Source of the DNA: Robertmurraya korlensis
GTDB lineage: Bacteria > Bacillota > Bacilli > Bacillales > Cytobacillaceae
Assembly (NCBI RefSeq): GCF_023715225.1
Contig: NZ_JAMBNS010000004.1
Span: 1 to 64,000 of the forward strand
DNA: 64,000 bases
Direction: 5' to 3'
Shown here piece after piece: positions 1-7,061 of the stretch (positions are counted from its first letter, which is position 1; each line of letters starts with the position of its first letter). A model generated the notes under the pieces. It saw only the letters and a program-made list of their open reading frames with translations, did not search any database and was not told where the DNA came from. A program made the translations under genes and the position numbers.

Positions 1-127
1 TTGAGGAATATAACAATCATCGTTATCAGTGGGGCTTAAAGAAGATGACCCCGGTACAATACCGGAGTCATCTATTAGCAGCTTAAGCACCTTTTTTTAA
101 ACTGTCCGTAAAATGGGGCTCAGTTCA
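1..127 (+). mobile_element. 3' end of an IS3-family (IS150-like) insertion sequence, cut by the window edge
   Basis: The window opens inside an insertion sequence. It holds the last codons of an IS3-type transposase and then a candidate right terminal repeat, about 99-127, which ends in ...CTCAGTTCA. Read outwards-in on the other strand this starts TGAACTGAGCCCC, the TG...CA-ended layout usual for IS150-group elements. The left end lies outside the window, so length and target duplication cannot be judged. Confidence 0.75.
3..86 (+). CDS. IS3-family transposase (OrfB), C-terminal fragment at the window edge
   Basis: An open frame enters from the left edge and stops at 84-86, giving 27 residues that include YNNHRYQWGLKKMTPVQYR. 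This is the typical end of the rve integrase domain of IS3/IS150 transposases (the HRxxxGLKxMTPxxYR signature after the last catalytic acid). The catalytic DDE core is outside the window, so integrity cannot be judged. The terminal repeat follows within 15 bp of the stop. Confidence 0.8.
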   Translation, partial: EEYNNHRYQWGLKKMTPVQYRSHLLAA

Positions 128-291
128 CATCTTAAAGAAATGCTTTTTTTTGTAGTGCGTAAGATCTACTTTTGAAAGTGATGAAAGTAGCAATTTTTAA
201 TAAGAATGATTAAGATAAAGTTATATATCCAAGTGGCATAGATTGTCTAAGGTATACGTACATAAATGCATATGATATAGGAGGATTCACT

Positions 292-1350
292 TTGGAAATA
301 GGTGTAAGTACTTTTGTAGAAACAACACCGGACGTAGTGACAGGTGAGGTAGTTGGTCATGCACAACGGATCCGGGAAGTGGTAGAAGAAATCGTTCTAG
401 CTGATCAAGTCGGTTTAGATGTGTTTGGTGTTGGGGAGCATCATAGGGAAGATTTTGCTGCATCTTCTCCAGCAGTCGTATTAGCGGCGGCTGCTTCAAA
501 AACAAACCGCATTCGCCTTACGAGTGCGGTTACCGTTCTTTCATCTGCCGATCCTGTACGTGTGTTTCAAGATTTTGCAACCCTTGATGCGATTTCAAAT
601 GGGCGAGCCGAAATTATGGCAGGACGAGGATCATTTATTGAGTCATTTCCATTGTTCGGGTACGATCTAGCCGATTATGATGAATTGTTTGAAGAGAAGT
701 TGGATTTATTACTGAAGATTAGGGAGTCTGAGATTGTTTCTTGGTCAGGAAATCATCGACCGCCCATTCACCAAAAAGGAGTGTATCCACGTCCGGTCCA
801 ATCTCCACTTCCGGTGTGGATTGGAAGTGGAGGGAATTCCGATTCGGTCATCCGTGCTGGAATTCTTGGCCTTCCACTGGTATTAGCGATTATTGGGGGA
901 AGACCCGTACAATTTGCTCCACTTGTTGAGCTTTATAAAAAGGCAGCTGCTCATGCCGGTCATGATGTATCAAAGCTGACGGTAGCTTCACACTCCCATG
1001 GATTTATTGCAGAAGAAACCGAACTTGCTGCAGACAAGTTCTTTCCATCAACCCAACAGGTCATGAATGTACTTGGACGGGAGCGCGGTTGGGGGCACTA
1101 CGGTCGTGCTAGCTTTGATGCGGCGCGTAGCTTTGAGGGTGCTTTGTACGTTGGAGATCCAAAGACAGTGGCAGAAAAAATCATTCATTTACGTAAAAAT
1201 GTAGGGATTACACGTTTTATGCTTCACGTACCGGTCGGTTCTATGCCTCACGAAGATGTAATGATGGCAATAGAATTACTAGGCAAGGAAGTGGCTCCGA
1301 TTGTAAAAGAAGAAGTAGCAAAATGGGAGGCATCTTTAGGTAACGAGTAA
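292..1350 (+). CDS. LLM-class flavin-dependent oxidoreductase (luciferase-like)
   Basis: Predicted 352-aa cytosolic flavin monooxygenase of the bacterial luciferase superfamily. A TTG start at 292 is chosen because AGGAGG lies at 279-284. Family marks include the N-terminal barrel strand with VGEHH (about residues 46-50), the segment SAVTVLSSADPVRVFQDFATLD, the EIMAGRGSF turn and VWIGSGG near residue 180. These proteins use reduced FMN supplied by a separate reductase; the substrate cannot be told. It stands alone between the IS remnant and the riboswitch, 20 bp before the next promoter. I am confident of the family but not of any specific function. Confidence 0.9.
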   Translation: MEIGVSTFVETTPDVVTGEVVGHAQRIREVVEEIVLADQVGLDVFGVGEHHREDFAASSPAVVLAAAASKTNRIRLTSAVTVLSSADPVRVFQDFATLDAISNGRAEIMAGRGSFIESFPLFGYDLADYDELFEEKLDLLLKIRESEIVSWSGNHRPPIHQKGVYPRPVQSPLPVWIGSGGNSDSVIRAGILGLPLVLAIIGGRPVQFAPLVELYKKAAAHAGHDVSKLTVASHSHGFIAEETELAADKFFPSTQQVMNVLGRERGWGHYGRASFDAARSFEGALYVGDPKTVAEKIIHLRKNVGITRFMLHVPVGSMPHEDVMMAIELLGKEVAPIVKEEVAKWEASLGNE

Positions 1351-1369
1351 TAATGGTAAAACGAATTAT

Positions 1370-1399
1370 TTGACTTCTTGGCTTGCTCACGCGTATGAT
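1370..1399 (+). promoter_or_regulatory. SigA-type promoter of the riboswitch-yybP transcript
   Basis: TTGACT (1370-1375) and TATGAT (1394-1399) are separated by 18 bp, close to the vegetative consensus. Transcription would start near 1406, just upstream of the first strand of the riboswitch aptamer. Confidence 0.7.
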
Positions 1400-1420
1400 A
1401 AGCTAGGAAGATAAGTAAAT

Positions 1421-1533
1421 ACCAAAGGGGAGTAGCTATTACAGCAAAGTCGTCACTACGAGATGAAAATCTCCGGCTTTGTTGGGCAATCTTTGTTGCT
1501 AGCGAGACCTTTGCCAATATTTTGGTAAAGGTC
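1421..1533 (+). ncRNA. yybP-ykoY manganese riboswitch
   Basis: The leader carries the conserved pieces of the yybP-ykoY class in order: AAGGGGAGTAGC (from 1425), GTCGTCACTACGAG (1449-1462), CTCCGGC, TTGGGCAA and the GACCTTTGCC loop (1506-1515). Closing helix P1 can form between ACCAAA (1421-1426) and TTTGGT (1521-1526). An alternative hairpin, 1504-1516 with 1521-1533, reuses the 3' strand of P1 and is therefore mutually exclusive with it, a plausible switching element. The class is known to sense Mn2+ and normally turns genes on. The downstream gene encodes a YybP-like lipoprotein, the gene after which the class is named. Confidence 0.88.
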
Positions 1534-1546
1534 TGTCCCTTCTCGT

Positions 1547-1580
1547 AAGATCATTACCATATAGGTAGTGATCTTTTTTT
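1547..1580 (+). terminator. Intrinsic terminator between riboswitch and yybP (expression platform)
   Basis: GATCATTACC (1549-1558) pairs with GGTAGTGATC (1564-1573) and is followed by seven T residues. It lies before the coding region, so it is the likely attenuator operated by the riboswitch rather than an end-of-gene terminator. Confidence 0.75.
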
Positions 1581-1610
1581 GTTTAAAACAGATATATGGG
1601 GGAAAGAGGA

Positions 1611-2057
1611 ATGAAGAGAAAATGGATGGCAGTAACATTAACGGCGGTTATAGTATTAAGTGGTTGTTCGTTCTTAGAAGAAGTGAATGGAACACTTAAC
1701 TATGTAAATCAAGCAACAGAATATGTCAATGAAGCGACGGAGTTTGCAAACGAAGTACCAGCCATGGTCGATCAAGCAATTACTAATCCACAAGCATTGG
1801 CAGAATTAGAAACAAGATTACTACGTATGAAACAAGAGATTGAAGCATTTAGTAACATCGAACCTCCGAGTATTGCAGAGAAGCTCCATCAACAAGTTAT
1901 TGAGCAGAACGACAAGGCATTAGAAGAGATAAATGTATTTTTAGCAAATATTGAAAACGGGGAACTGGATCCTGCACTTGTGGAAAATACCGAATTGTTT
2001 ACAACTGTAAAAGAACTAACAGAGCTTTCTAATCAAATTCAGCAGCTTGGTGAATAA
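1611..2057 (+). CDS. yybP: YybP-like lipoprotein (DUF6376 type)
   Basis: A 148-aa exported protein with a lipoprotein signal: MKRKW, a hydrophobic stretch and the lipobox VLSGC (Cys about residue 18), so the mature protein should be a thioether-anchored lipoprotein on the outer face of the membrane. The remainder is helical, acidic and repetitive (NYVNQATEYVNEATEFANEV). A start at 1611 is preferred over 1596 because the signal peptide begins there and GGGGGAAAGAGG precedes it. Length and position behind a yybP-ykoY riboswitch match B. subtilis YybP, whose biochemical role is unknown. Expression is probably induced by excess Mn2+. A strong terminator follows. Confidence 0.75.
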   Translation: MKRKWMAVTLTAVIVLSGCSFLEEVNGTLNYVNQATEYVNEATEFANEVPAMVDQAITNPQALAELETRLLRMKQEIEAFSNIEPPSIAEKLHQQVIEQNDKALEEINVFLANIENGELDPALVENTELFTTVKELTELSNQIQQLGE

Positions 2058-2092
2058 TACATTCGAACAACTCATCGTAGGAATGTAAAGAA

Positions 2093-2119
2093 AAGGTAAG
2101 CGAGTCGCTTACCTTTTTT
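2093..2119 (+). terminator. Terminator after yybP
   Basis: AAGGTAAGCG (2093-2102) pairs perfectly with CGCTTACCTT (2106-2115), followed by a T run. Confidence 0.9.
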
Positions 2120-2431
2120 CTCAATGGGATAATAGATACTGCTTATGCTTTACTAAAGGCTGGCATCCTTAGAATTGACACTAGCATAAAGCTGAGTTTA
2201 TCTAGCTTATATAATATTTTAACTAATATCATAAAGGAGCGAATTAGCATATTCAAAGTATCACCCTCCACATTGAATTGTGTTGTATTTCAACACAGTA
2301 TTAGTTTGCTTTAATAATTTAAGCGTATTCATTAAGGCGATCTCGTGAATTAATGAAGTAAGCACTTTTTTTTGAATTCTAAAAGAATATAATGGAGAAA
2401 AATGTTGCTGTTACTCATGGAGGTATGTATC
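2120..2431. other. Intergenic region before the AAE-type transporter
   Basis: About 310 bp without a convincing gene. It is AT-rich, holds an isolated TTGACA (about 2176) with no well-spaced -10 and a TATAAT-like box near 2210. The region presumably carries the promoter of the transporter gene at 2432. I see no RNA motif that I recognise. Confidence 0.4.
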
Positions 2432-4030
2432 GTGGATTGGGTTGTGGCGTTATTAAAAGAGCCATTGCTATTATTATTTGTTATCTTATTTTTAGGATCG
2501 GTTCTCGGTCAAATGGAGATTAGAGGGTTAAGTTTAGGATCATCTGGTGTACTTCTTGTGGCCATGTTTTTTGGTCATTGGGGCTATGATATTCCTCATA
2601 CTGTTCAAAATCTCGGGTTAAGCTTATTTATTGTGGCGATTGGTCTCCAGGCTGGGCCACGTTTTTTCCGGATGATGAGATCAAGCGGAATGATGTTTGG
2701 GTTTATTGGGTTAATTATTGTATTTGTCGCAGCGGTTACAACGGTAGTGGTTGCAAAGGTGTTTGATTTATCTCCTGCACTTAGTATAGGAATTATGACT
2801 GGAGCACTGACGAGTACTCCTGGTCTTGCGGCTGCTTTGCATGCAACAAATGATCCGCTCGCGTCGGTTGGATATGGAATTGCTTATCCTTTTGGTGTAT
2901 TAGCCGTGGTAATTTTTGTACAATTATTGCCTAAAGTACTGAAAGTGGATATGGAAAAGGACCTGAATGAATACAGTGGGCCTGTTAGAAATGAAGAATC
3001 TCCTGTAGTGACAACGATCGAAGTCATTGATCCGAATGTAAATAAAAAAACGTTAAAAGAGTTACGTTTTAACCAATATGGGTCTGTAGTTATCAGTCGA
3101 GTGATTCGTGGAGACAGAAATATTATTGCTTTGAATGATACGGTTATCTTGAATGGTGATCGATTGGTGGCAGTTGGCTTAAGGGAAGATTTAAATCGAA
3201 TTATTAAAGATGTAGGAATAGAGGTCTCTACAAATTTAAAGAACCATGACCACGTAAAGATACGTAAAGTAACGGTTGATTCGGAAGAGATTATTGGGAA
3301 GAACATAAAGGAACTAGAGCTAAGAAGGAAATATGGAGTAACGGTTACAAGAATTGAACGTGGAGGATTCGAGTATAACCAAAGTGCAAGATGGCCGCTT
3401 GAAAGAGGAGATATTTTGACGTTGGTTAGTAGTGAAGACCGTTTAAACGATGCGGAAAAGCTATTTACCAGAAGGACTCTAGTAGTAACGAATATCCACA
3501 TTCTTTCGCTAAGCTTAATTCTATTAATAGGAATTGCGGTAGGAATGATTCCTATTCATCTTCCAGGGCTAGGTACCATTACACTAGGTGTTGCGGGGGG
3601 ACCACTTTTTATAGCCTTGTTTATAGGTCATTTTGGCAAAATCGGCCCGATTCGAGCTCGGTTTTTTCAACCTTCGAATCAAGTAATTCGTGATATTGGC
3701 CTCGTTTTATTTTTAGCTGGCGCCGGAACAACAGCTGGTCAAGGATTAGTTGAGGTAATTCAGGAGGAAGGGTTACGCCTAGTGTTTGGTGGGGCATTAA
3801 TCACAGTCATTCCGATGATTGTTGGCTTCTTTCTATCAAGAAAGGTATTTAAGATGAGTGTTATCCATTCTCTTGGAGCATTATGTGGGGGCATGACGAG
3901 TACACCTGGTTTAGGGGCGGTGAATCAACAAATCGATTCAGATGATGCATCAATTGCCTATGCGGCTGCGTATCCTTTTGCCCTTATCTTTGTGGCGATT
4001 ATTTCGCAAGTACTCATTTTCTTCCTTTAA
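2432..4030 (+). CDS. Aspartate:alanine-exchanger (AAE) family transporter with two TrkA-C domains
   Basis: A 532-aa inner-membrane transporter. Layout: membrane half (about residues 1-170), two cytosolic TrkA-C (RCK_C) ligand-binding domains (about 190-260 and 275-345), then a second membrane half. Each half carries the inverted-repeat signature GxxTSTPGLxA (GALTSTPGLAAAL and GGMTSTPGLGAVN), diagnostic of the AspT/YidE/YbjL family. GTG at 2432 is preferred because GGAGG sits at 2419-2423; an in-frame ATG at 2402 would add ten residues without a good ribosome site. Family members exchange anions or amino acids; the substrate is unknown here. It is a single-gene unit ended by the 4041-4072 hairpin. 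Confidence 0.85.
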   Translation: MDWVVALLKEPLLLLFVILFLGSVLGQMEIRGLSLGSSGVLLVAMFFGHWGYDIPHTVQNLGLSLFIVAIGLQAGPRFFRMMRSSGMMFGFIGLIIVFVAAVTTVVVAKVFDLSPALSIGIMTGALTSTPGLAAALHATNDPLASVGYGIAYPFGVLAVVIFVQLLPKVLKVDMEKDLNEYSGPVRNEESPVVTTIEVIDPNVNKKTLKELRFNQYGSVVISRVIRGDRNIIALNDTVILNGDRLVAVGLREDLNRIIKDVGIEVSTNLKNHDHVKIRKVTVDSEEIIGKNIKELELRRKYGVTVTRIERGGFEYNQSARWPLERGDILTLVSSEDRLNDAEKLFTRRTLVVTNIHILSLSLILLIGIAVGMIPIHLPGLGTITLGVAGGPLFIALFIGHFGKIGPIRARFFQPSNQVIRDIGLVLFLAGAGTTAGQGLVEVIQEEGLRLVFGGALITVIPMIVGFFLSRKVFKMSVIHSLGALCGGMTSTPGLGAVNQQIDSDDASIAYAAAYPFALIFVAIISQVLIFFL

Positions 4031-4040
4031 ATAAACAGGA

Positions 4041-4080
4041 ACAAAGCTTAGGGTATAAGTCCTAAGCTTTGTTTCATTTT
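4041..4080 (+). terminator. Terminator after the AAE transporter, convergent with the minus-strand pair
   Basis: ACAAAGCTTAGG (4041-4052) pairs with CCTAAGCTTTGT (4061-4072), followed by TTTCATTTT. It sits at the meeting point of convergent genes and may serve both strands. Confidence 0.75.
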
Positions 4081-4456
4081 AACATGATTTCTTTTTTCTC
4101 CATGCGATCTGATTTTGAAGTGAGACTCTTTCCAGTTTAAAGGAACACTCAAATGTTTCTTGTACATTCGTAGCGGAATAAATTCCTTTAAAACTAGTTC
4201 CCGTTTTTCCACATGATTTGAGTGTGCCGACACCACCATTTACTTTGTGATTTAGTAGTTGATAATTAAGGGAATATTCTAAGATACCCTGTTTATTAAT
4301 TAGTCCGACTAACTCACCATTTTTAATGTTTTCACCTTTAATAGTTGCATGAATCAGACGACCGTATTGTTTAAAAGAAAAAATCGTCCCACTAGGAAAA
4401 AATGGTGTAACGTCAATGATTGTGCAAATAAATAATTTATTGTTGAGATCACTCAT
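4079..4456 (-). CDS. Conserved hypothetical small protein (beta-rich, 125 aa)
   Basis: No confident family. The protein has no signal or membrane segment and reads as repeated beta strands (FSFKQYGRLIHATIKGENIKNGELVGLINKQG). This pattern, aromatic-rich with GxxIxxGxLVGLxNxxG, resembles small Bacillus proteins often labelled n-acetylglutamate synthase without evidence; I would not transfer that function. Its start overlaps the stop of the upstream gene at 4453-4456 (ATGA), so the two are translationally coupled. Confidence 0.7.
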   Translation of the reverse strand: MSDLNNKLFICTIIDVTPFFPSGTIFSFKQYGRLIHATIKGENIKNGELVGLINKQGILEYSLNYQLLNHKVNGGVGTLKSCGKTGTSFKGIYSATNVQETFECSFKLERVSLQNQIAWRKKKSC

Positions 4457-4608
4457 TCTTCGCCATCTCCTAACCGTTTTTTACTATAGTCAATAAAATA
4501 ATCATCAAATGTACGAATTGGTACCACATGAATAGTAGTTCCTTCAGCCTTAATTGTTAAATATGCGAAAAAATAAATGGTGAAGCATAGTGCAATTAGC
4601 CCGAACAT
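4453..4608 (-). CDS. Small single-pass membrane protein (51 aa)
   Basis: MFGLIALCFTIYFFAYLTI forms one N-terminal membrane segment, followed by a short polar tail. The start at 4608 is chosen because GGGGGAAG precedes it by a normal spacing; a longer frame reaching 4644 has no ribosome site. It is the first gene of a two-gene operon with the 125-aa protein. Function unknown. Confidence 0.65.
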   Translation of the reverse strand: MFGLIALCFTIYFFAYLTIKAEGTTIHVVPIRTFDDYFIDYSKKRLGDGEE

Positions 4609-4726
4609 CTTACTTCCCCCTTTTTGTGTATGGAGAAAAGACAAAAGATGATAAGATTACTAGTAAGTTATACCATTCTAAAGAAGAACCATTTCTCCCT
4701 GTTTATTACATTTTTAGCTTAAATGG

Positions 4727-4740
4727 TGAAACGCGTTTCA
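4727..4740. promoter_or_regulatory. Palindromic operator before the LacI-family gene
   Basis: TGAAACGCGTTTCA is a perfect 14-bp palindrome 32 bp upstream of the regulator start. Its size and symmetry fit a LacI/GalR-family operator, so autoregulation is likely. The centre is GC rather than the CG of a CcpA cre site, so it is not a canonical cre. Confidence 0.6.
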
Positions 4741-4772
4741 GAGCAAGTAAAAGTTTTTTAAAGGGTGAGTGT

Positions 4773-5735
4773 ATGGCAAATATTCGAGAAATAGCAAAAA
4801 TGGCTGGCGTTTCTGTGACGACTGTCTCCCGTGTGTTAAATAATCACCCGTATGTGAGTGAAGAGAAAAAGGCAGCAGTACAACAAGCGATGGAGGAAGT
4901 GAATTATCAGCGAAATATCAATGCTGTTCACTTGAGTAAGGGGAAGACGTATTTGATAGGAGTGGTTATTCCTTTCTCAAATTCTCCATATTTCGGATTT
5001 TTAGTAGAAGGAATCGCAAATGAAGCAGTTAAAAATAATTACAAGCTTGTTCTTTTTCAAACAAACTATGAGTTGAATAGAGAAATAGAAGCATTAAATA
5101 TGCTGAAGCAAAAACAAATTGATGCCTTAATTATTTGTTCAAGGATTAGTAGTTGGGAAGTAATTAATGAATATAAAACCTATGGGCCAATTATTTTATG
5201 TGAAGAAGTAGAAGACAAACTTGTGTCTTCTACTTATATTGATCACTATAAAAGTTTTTCAATTGCTTTAAATTACTTACACCAAAAAGGGCACTATCGA
5301 ATCGGCTATTGCATCGGGAGAAAATCAGGAACAAATAGTGAAATGCGAGAGGCCGCTTATAAGAATTTCCTTTTGGAGCATGGGCATCCATTTTCACAGG
5401 ATTATATTTTTTATGATAGCTTTCGTTTTGAAGATGGGGAGGGAATCGTGGCCCGTTTGAAAGAAATGTCCTCTCCCCCTACCGCTTTATTGGTTACAAG
5501 TGATCAAGTAGCAGCAGGAATTATTACTTGTGCGAGAGAACTAGGTATACTTGTTCCTAGTGAGTTGGCGATTATGGGCTTTGATAATCAACCAATTGCC
5601 AAAATTATGAATATCACTACACTTGAAATTCCACTTGTTGAGGTGGGAAGCAAATTATTTATTCAAGCGATGCAGTACCCTGCAATCTTTCAAGAGGAAA
5701 TTGAAGTGAAGTTAATCGAGCGTTTAACGGTGTAG
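4773..5735 (+). CDS. LacI/GalR-family transcriptional regulator
   Basis: A 320-aa DNA-binding repressor or activator. Residues 1-50 form the LacI headpiece (IREIAKMAGVSVTTVSRVLNNH), followed by the hinge and a periplasmic-binding-protein-like effector domain (LIGVVIPFSNSPYFGFLVEG...; LLVTSDQVAAGI; MGFDNQPIAKI). ATG at 4773 is used because the HTH begins there and GGGTGAG precedes it; the frame is open further upstream but with no ribosome site and across the operator. The effector is probably a sugar, but no sugar genes adjoin; the next gene is a hydrolase 63 bp downstream. Confidence 0.9.
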   Translation: MANIREIAKMAGVSVTTVSRVLNNHPYVSEEKKAAVQQAMEEVNYQRNINAVHLSKGKTYLIGVVIPFSNSPYFGFLVEGIANEAVKNNYKLVLFQTNYELNREIEALNMLKQKQIDALIICSRISSWEVINEYKTYGPIILCEEVEDKLVSSTYIDHYKSFSIALNYLHQKGHYRIGYCIGRKSGTNSEMREAAYKNFLLEHGHPFSQDYIFYDSFRFEDGEGIVARLKEMSSPPTALLVTSDQVAAGIITCARELGILVPSELAIMGFDNQPIAKIMNITTLEIPLVEVGSKLFIQAMQYPAIFQEEIEVKLIERLTV

Positions 5736-5798
5736 TTCATTTTAAAATGTCCCATGAATATAGTCTACAGAAAAGACTTTAAGCATGGGGGGATTGGC

Positions 5799-6611
5799 GT
5801 GGGGTACTATGTAAAAGTAGAACCAAGTGTATCTGTTTTTGTAGAGGATCTAAATCCAAGAAGTGAAAAAGCCATTCTGTTTCTTCATGGCTGGCCAGCC
5901 AATCACAAAATGTTTGAGTATCAATTGAACCAACTTCCAAAACAAGGCTATCGCTGCATCGGAATGGATGTAAGAGGATTCGGAAAATCCGATAAACCAG
6001 TTACTGGGTATGATTATAATCGGTTGGCAGACGATGTAAGAGCAGTTGTCGATACTTTACAATTAAGAAACATTACTCTAGTTGGTCACTCAACAGGCGG
6101 TTCGATTGCAGTAAGATACATGGCTCGTCATGGTGGACATGGAGTGTCAAAACTTGTACTATTGGCTACTGCGGCACCTAGTCTCATTGAAAGGCCATAT
6201 TTTCCATATGGGTTAAAAAGGGACGCTGTTCTTGAAATAATTAAAGGGACATTTACCGATCGTCCCAAAATGCTTCAGGACTTTGGAAAAATGTTTTTTT
6301 ATCAATCAATCTCGGAACCGTTCTCTTCTTGGTTTTTTCACTTAGGATTAGAAGCGGCAAGTTGGTCAACTGCTGCGGTTGCGAACACTTGGCTCTATGA
6401 GGAACAGTTATTTTATGATCTCACAACCATTCGAGTACCAACACTGATTCTCCATGGAATTCATGATCAAGTTTGTCTCTTTCCACTAGCCCATGCGCAA
6501 AAACAAAGTATCCCTAACTCCAGGTTGATTCCGTTTGATCACAGTGGTCACGGACTGTTTTGGGAAGAACGAGAGAAAGTGAATCGAGAAATAGTGGCGT
6601 TTGTGGGGTGA
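5799..6611 (+). CDS. Alpha/beta hydrolase
   Basis: A 270-aa soluble hydrolase of the alpha/beta fold. Visible features are the oxyanion strand LFLHGWPAN, GMDVRGFGKSD, the nucleophile elbow GHSTGG (catalytic Ser), HGIHDQVCL (catalytic Asp) and HSGHG (catalytic His): a complete triad of the haloperoxidase/esterase type. A GTG start at 5799 is favoured by GGGGGGAT ahead of it. It probably shares a transcript with the LacI-type gene and ends at a strong terminator. Substrate unknown. Confidence 0.88.
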   Translation: MGYYVKVEPSVSVFVEDLNPRSEKAILFLHGWPANHKMFEYQLNQLPKQGYRCIGMDVRGFGKSDKPVTGYDYNRLADDVRAVVDTLQLRNITLVGHSTGGSIAVRYMARHGGHGVSKLVLLATAAPSLIERPYFPYGLKRDAVLEIIKGTFTDRPKMLQDFGKMFFYQSISEPFSSWFFHLGLEAASWSTAAVANTWLYEEQLFYDLTTIRVPTLILHGIHDQVCLFPLAHAQKQSIPNSRLIPFDHSGHGLFWEEREKVNREIVAFVG

Positions 6612-6645
6612 GGGAAACAAAAGTCTAATCATAAATCAAATTCTC

Positions 6646-6686
6646 CCCACACCTAACTAGAAATAGAAAGGTGTGGGGTTTATTTT
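6646..6686 (+). terminator. Terminator after the alpha/beta hydrolase
   Basis: CCCCACACCT (6646-6655) pairs with AGGTGTGGGG (6669-6678), followed by TTTATTTT. It probably also terminates the small minus-strand gene. Confidence 0.85.
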
Positions 6687-6825
6687 ACATCCCTGATTTA
6701 GGGTTTGTATTGAATTTGCCGTTTTTATTCTCTTTTTCATGGCCATGCATCTGGTCTCCGCCATTACCCTTCTCTTTGACAATTTTTCCACCTAGTTTAA
6801 CATTTGGAATATCTTTTTCACTCAT
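6685..6825 (-). CDS. Small hydrophilic protein, 46 aa, unknown function
   Basis: A minus-strand ORF too short for most gene finders. It starts with ATG at 6825, with a very good site (GGAGGTG, 6832-6838) seven bases upstream. It encodes MSEKDIPNVKLGGKIVKEKG, then a Gly/Asn/Lys/His-rich tail ending NTNPKSGM. The composition is highly polar, without Cys or membrane segments, and recalls small spore-associated or stress miniproteins, but I recognise no family. The strong ribosome site and the terminator beyond its stop support it as real. Confidence 0.65.
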   Translation of the reverse strand: MSEKDIPNVKLGGKIVKEKGNGGDQMHGHEKENKNGKFNTNPKSGM

Positions 6826-6972
6826 AATTTTTCACCTCCATGCTCTTTACTATCCAAAAAGGGAGAAGATTCTATTCAACTAAGGAAAAATTTTATGTTC
6901 AAGAAACGGAGCAAGGATAAAGATATGCAGAATTGGTAACTTTGCCACACGAGACCAATGAAGAAAAGAGTC

Positions 6973-7049
6973 AAGTGTCCGCCTGGGATGGACAAAACAC
7001 CCCAAACTGTCCACAAAGGGTGACAGACACCGTAATTACACCGTAATTA
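6973..7049 (+). repeat. Repeat-like intergenic block with an 11-bp tandem repeat before the diguanylate cyclase
   Basis: Within 6973-7027 short motifs recur (GTGTCC, TGGACA, CTGTCC, GACAGACAC), partly inverted, and AAACTGTCC also occurs in the IS3 end at 99-107. It ends in a perfect tandem duplication of CACCGTAATTA (7028-7038, 7039-7049), one helical turn apart and just upstream of the gene at 7062. This may be a dispersed intergenic repeat or MITE remnant plus an operator; the sequence alone cannot decide. Confidence 0.45.
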
Positions 7050-7061
7050 TTCTATTTTGTA

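Noticed and set aside
1248-1517. Minus-strand ORF of 89 codons overlapping the riboswitch
   Set aside because: It lies over the 3' end of the luciferase-like gene and the conserved riboswitch; no ribosome site or family match.
4727-4740. CcpA cre site
   Set aside because: The palindrome TGAAACGCGTTTCA has GC at the centre instead of the cre CG, so it does not match the consensus well.
6671-6883. Plus-strand 70-codon ORF
   Set aside because: It is the antisense of the better-supported 46-aa minus-strand gene and overlaps a terminator; hydrophobic low-complexity translation is typical of a shadow frame.
7021-7061. c-di-GMP riboswitch before the diguanylate cyclase
   Set aside because: None of the conserved GEMM blocks are present; only a tandem repeat is seen.
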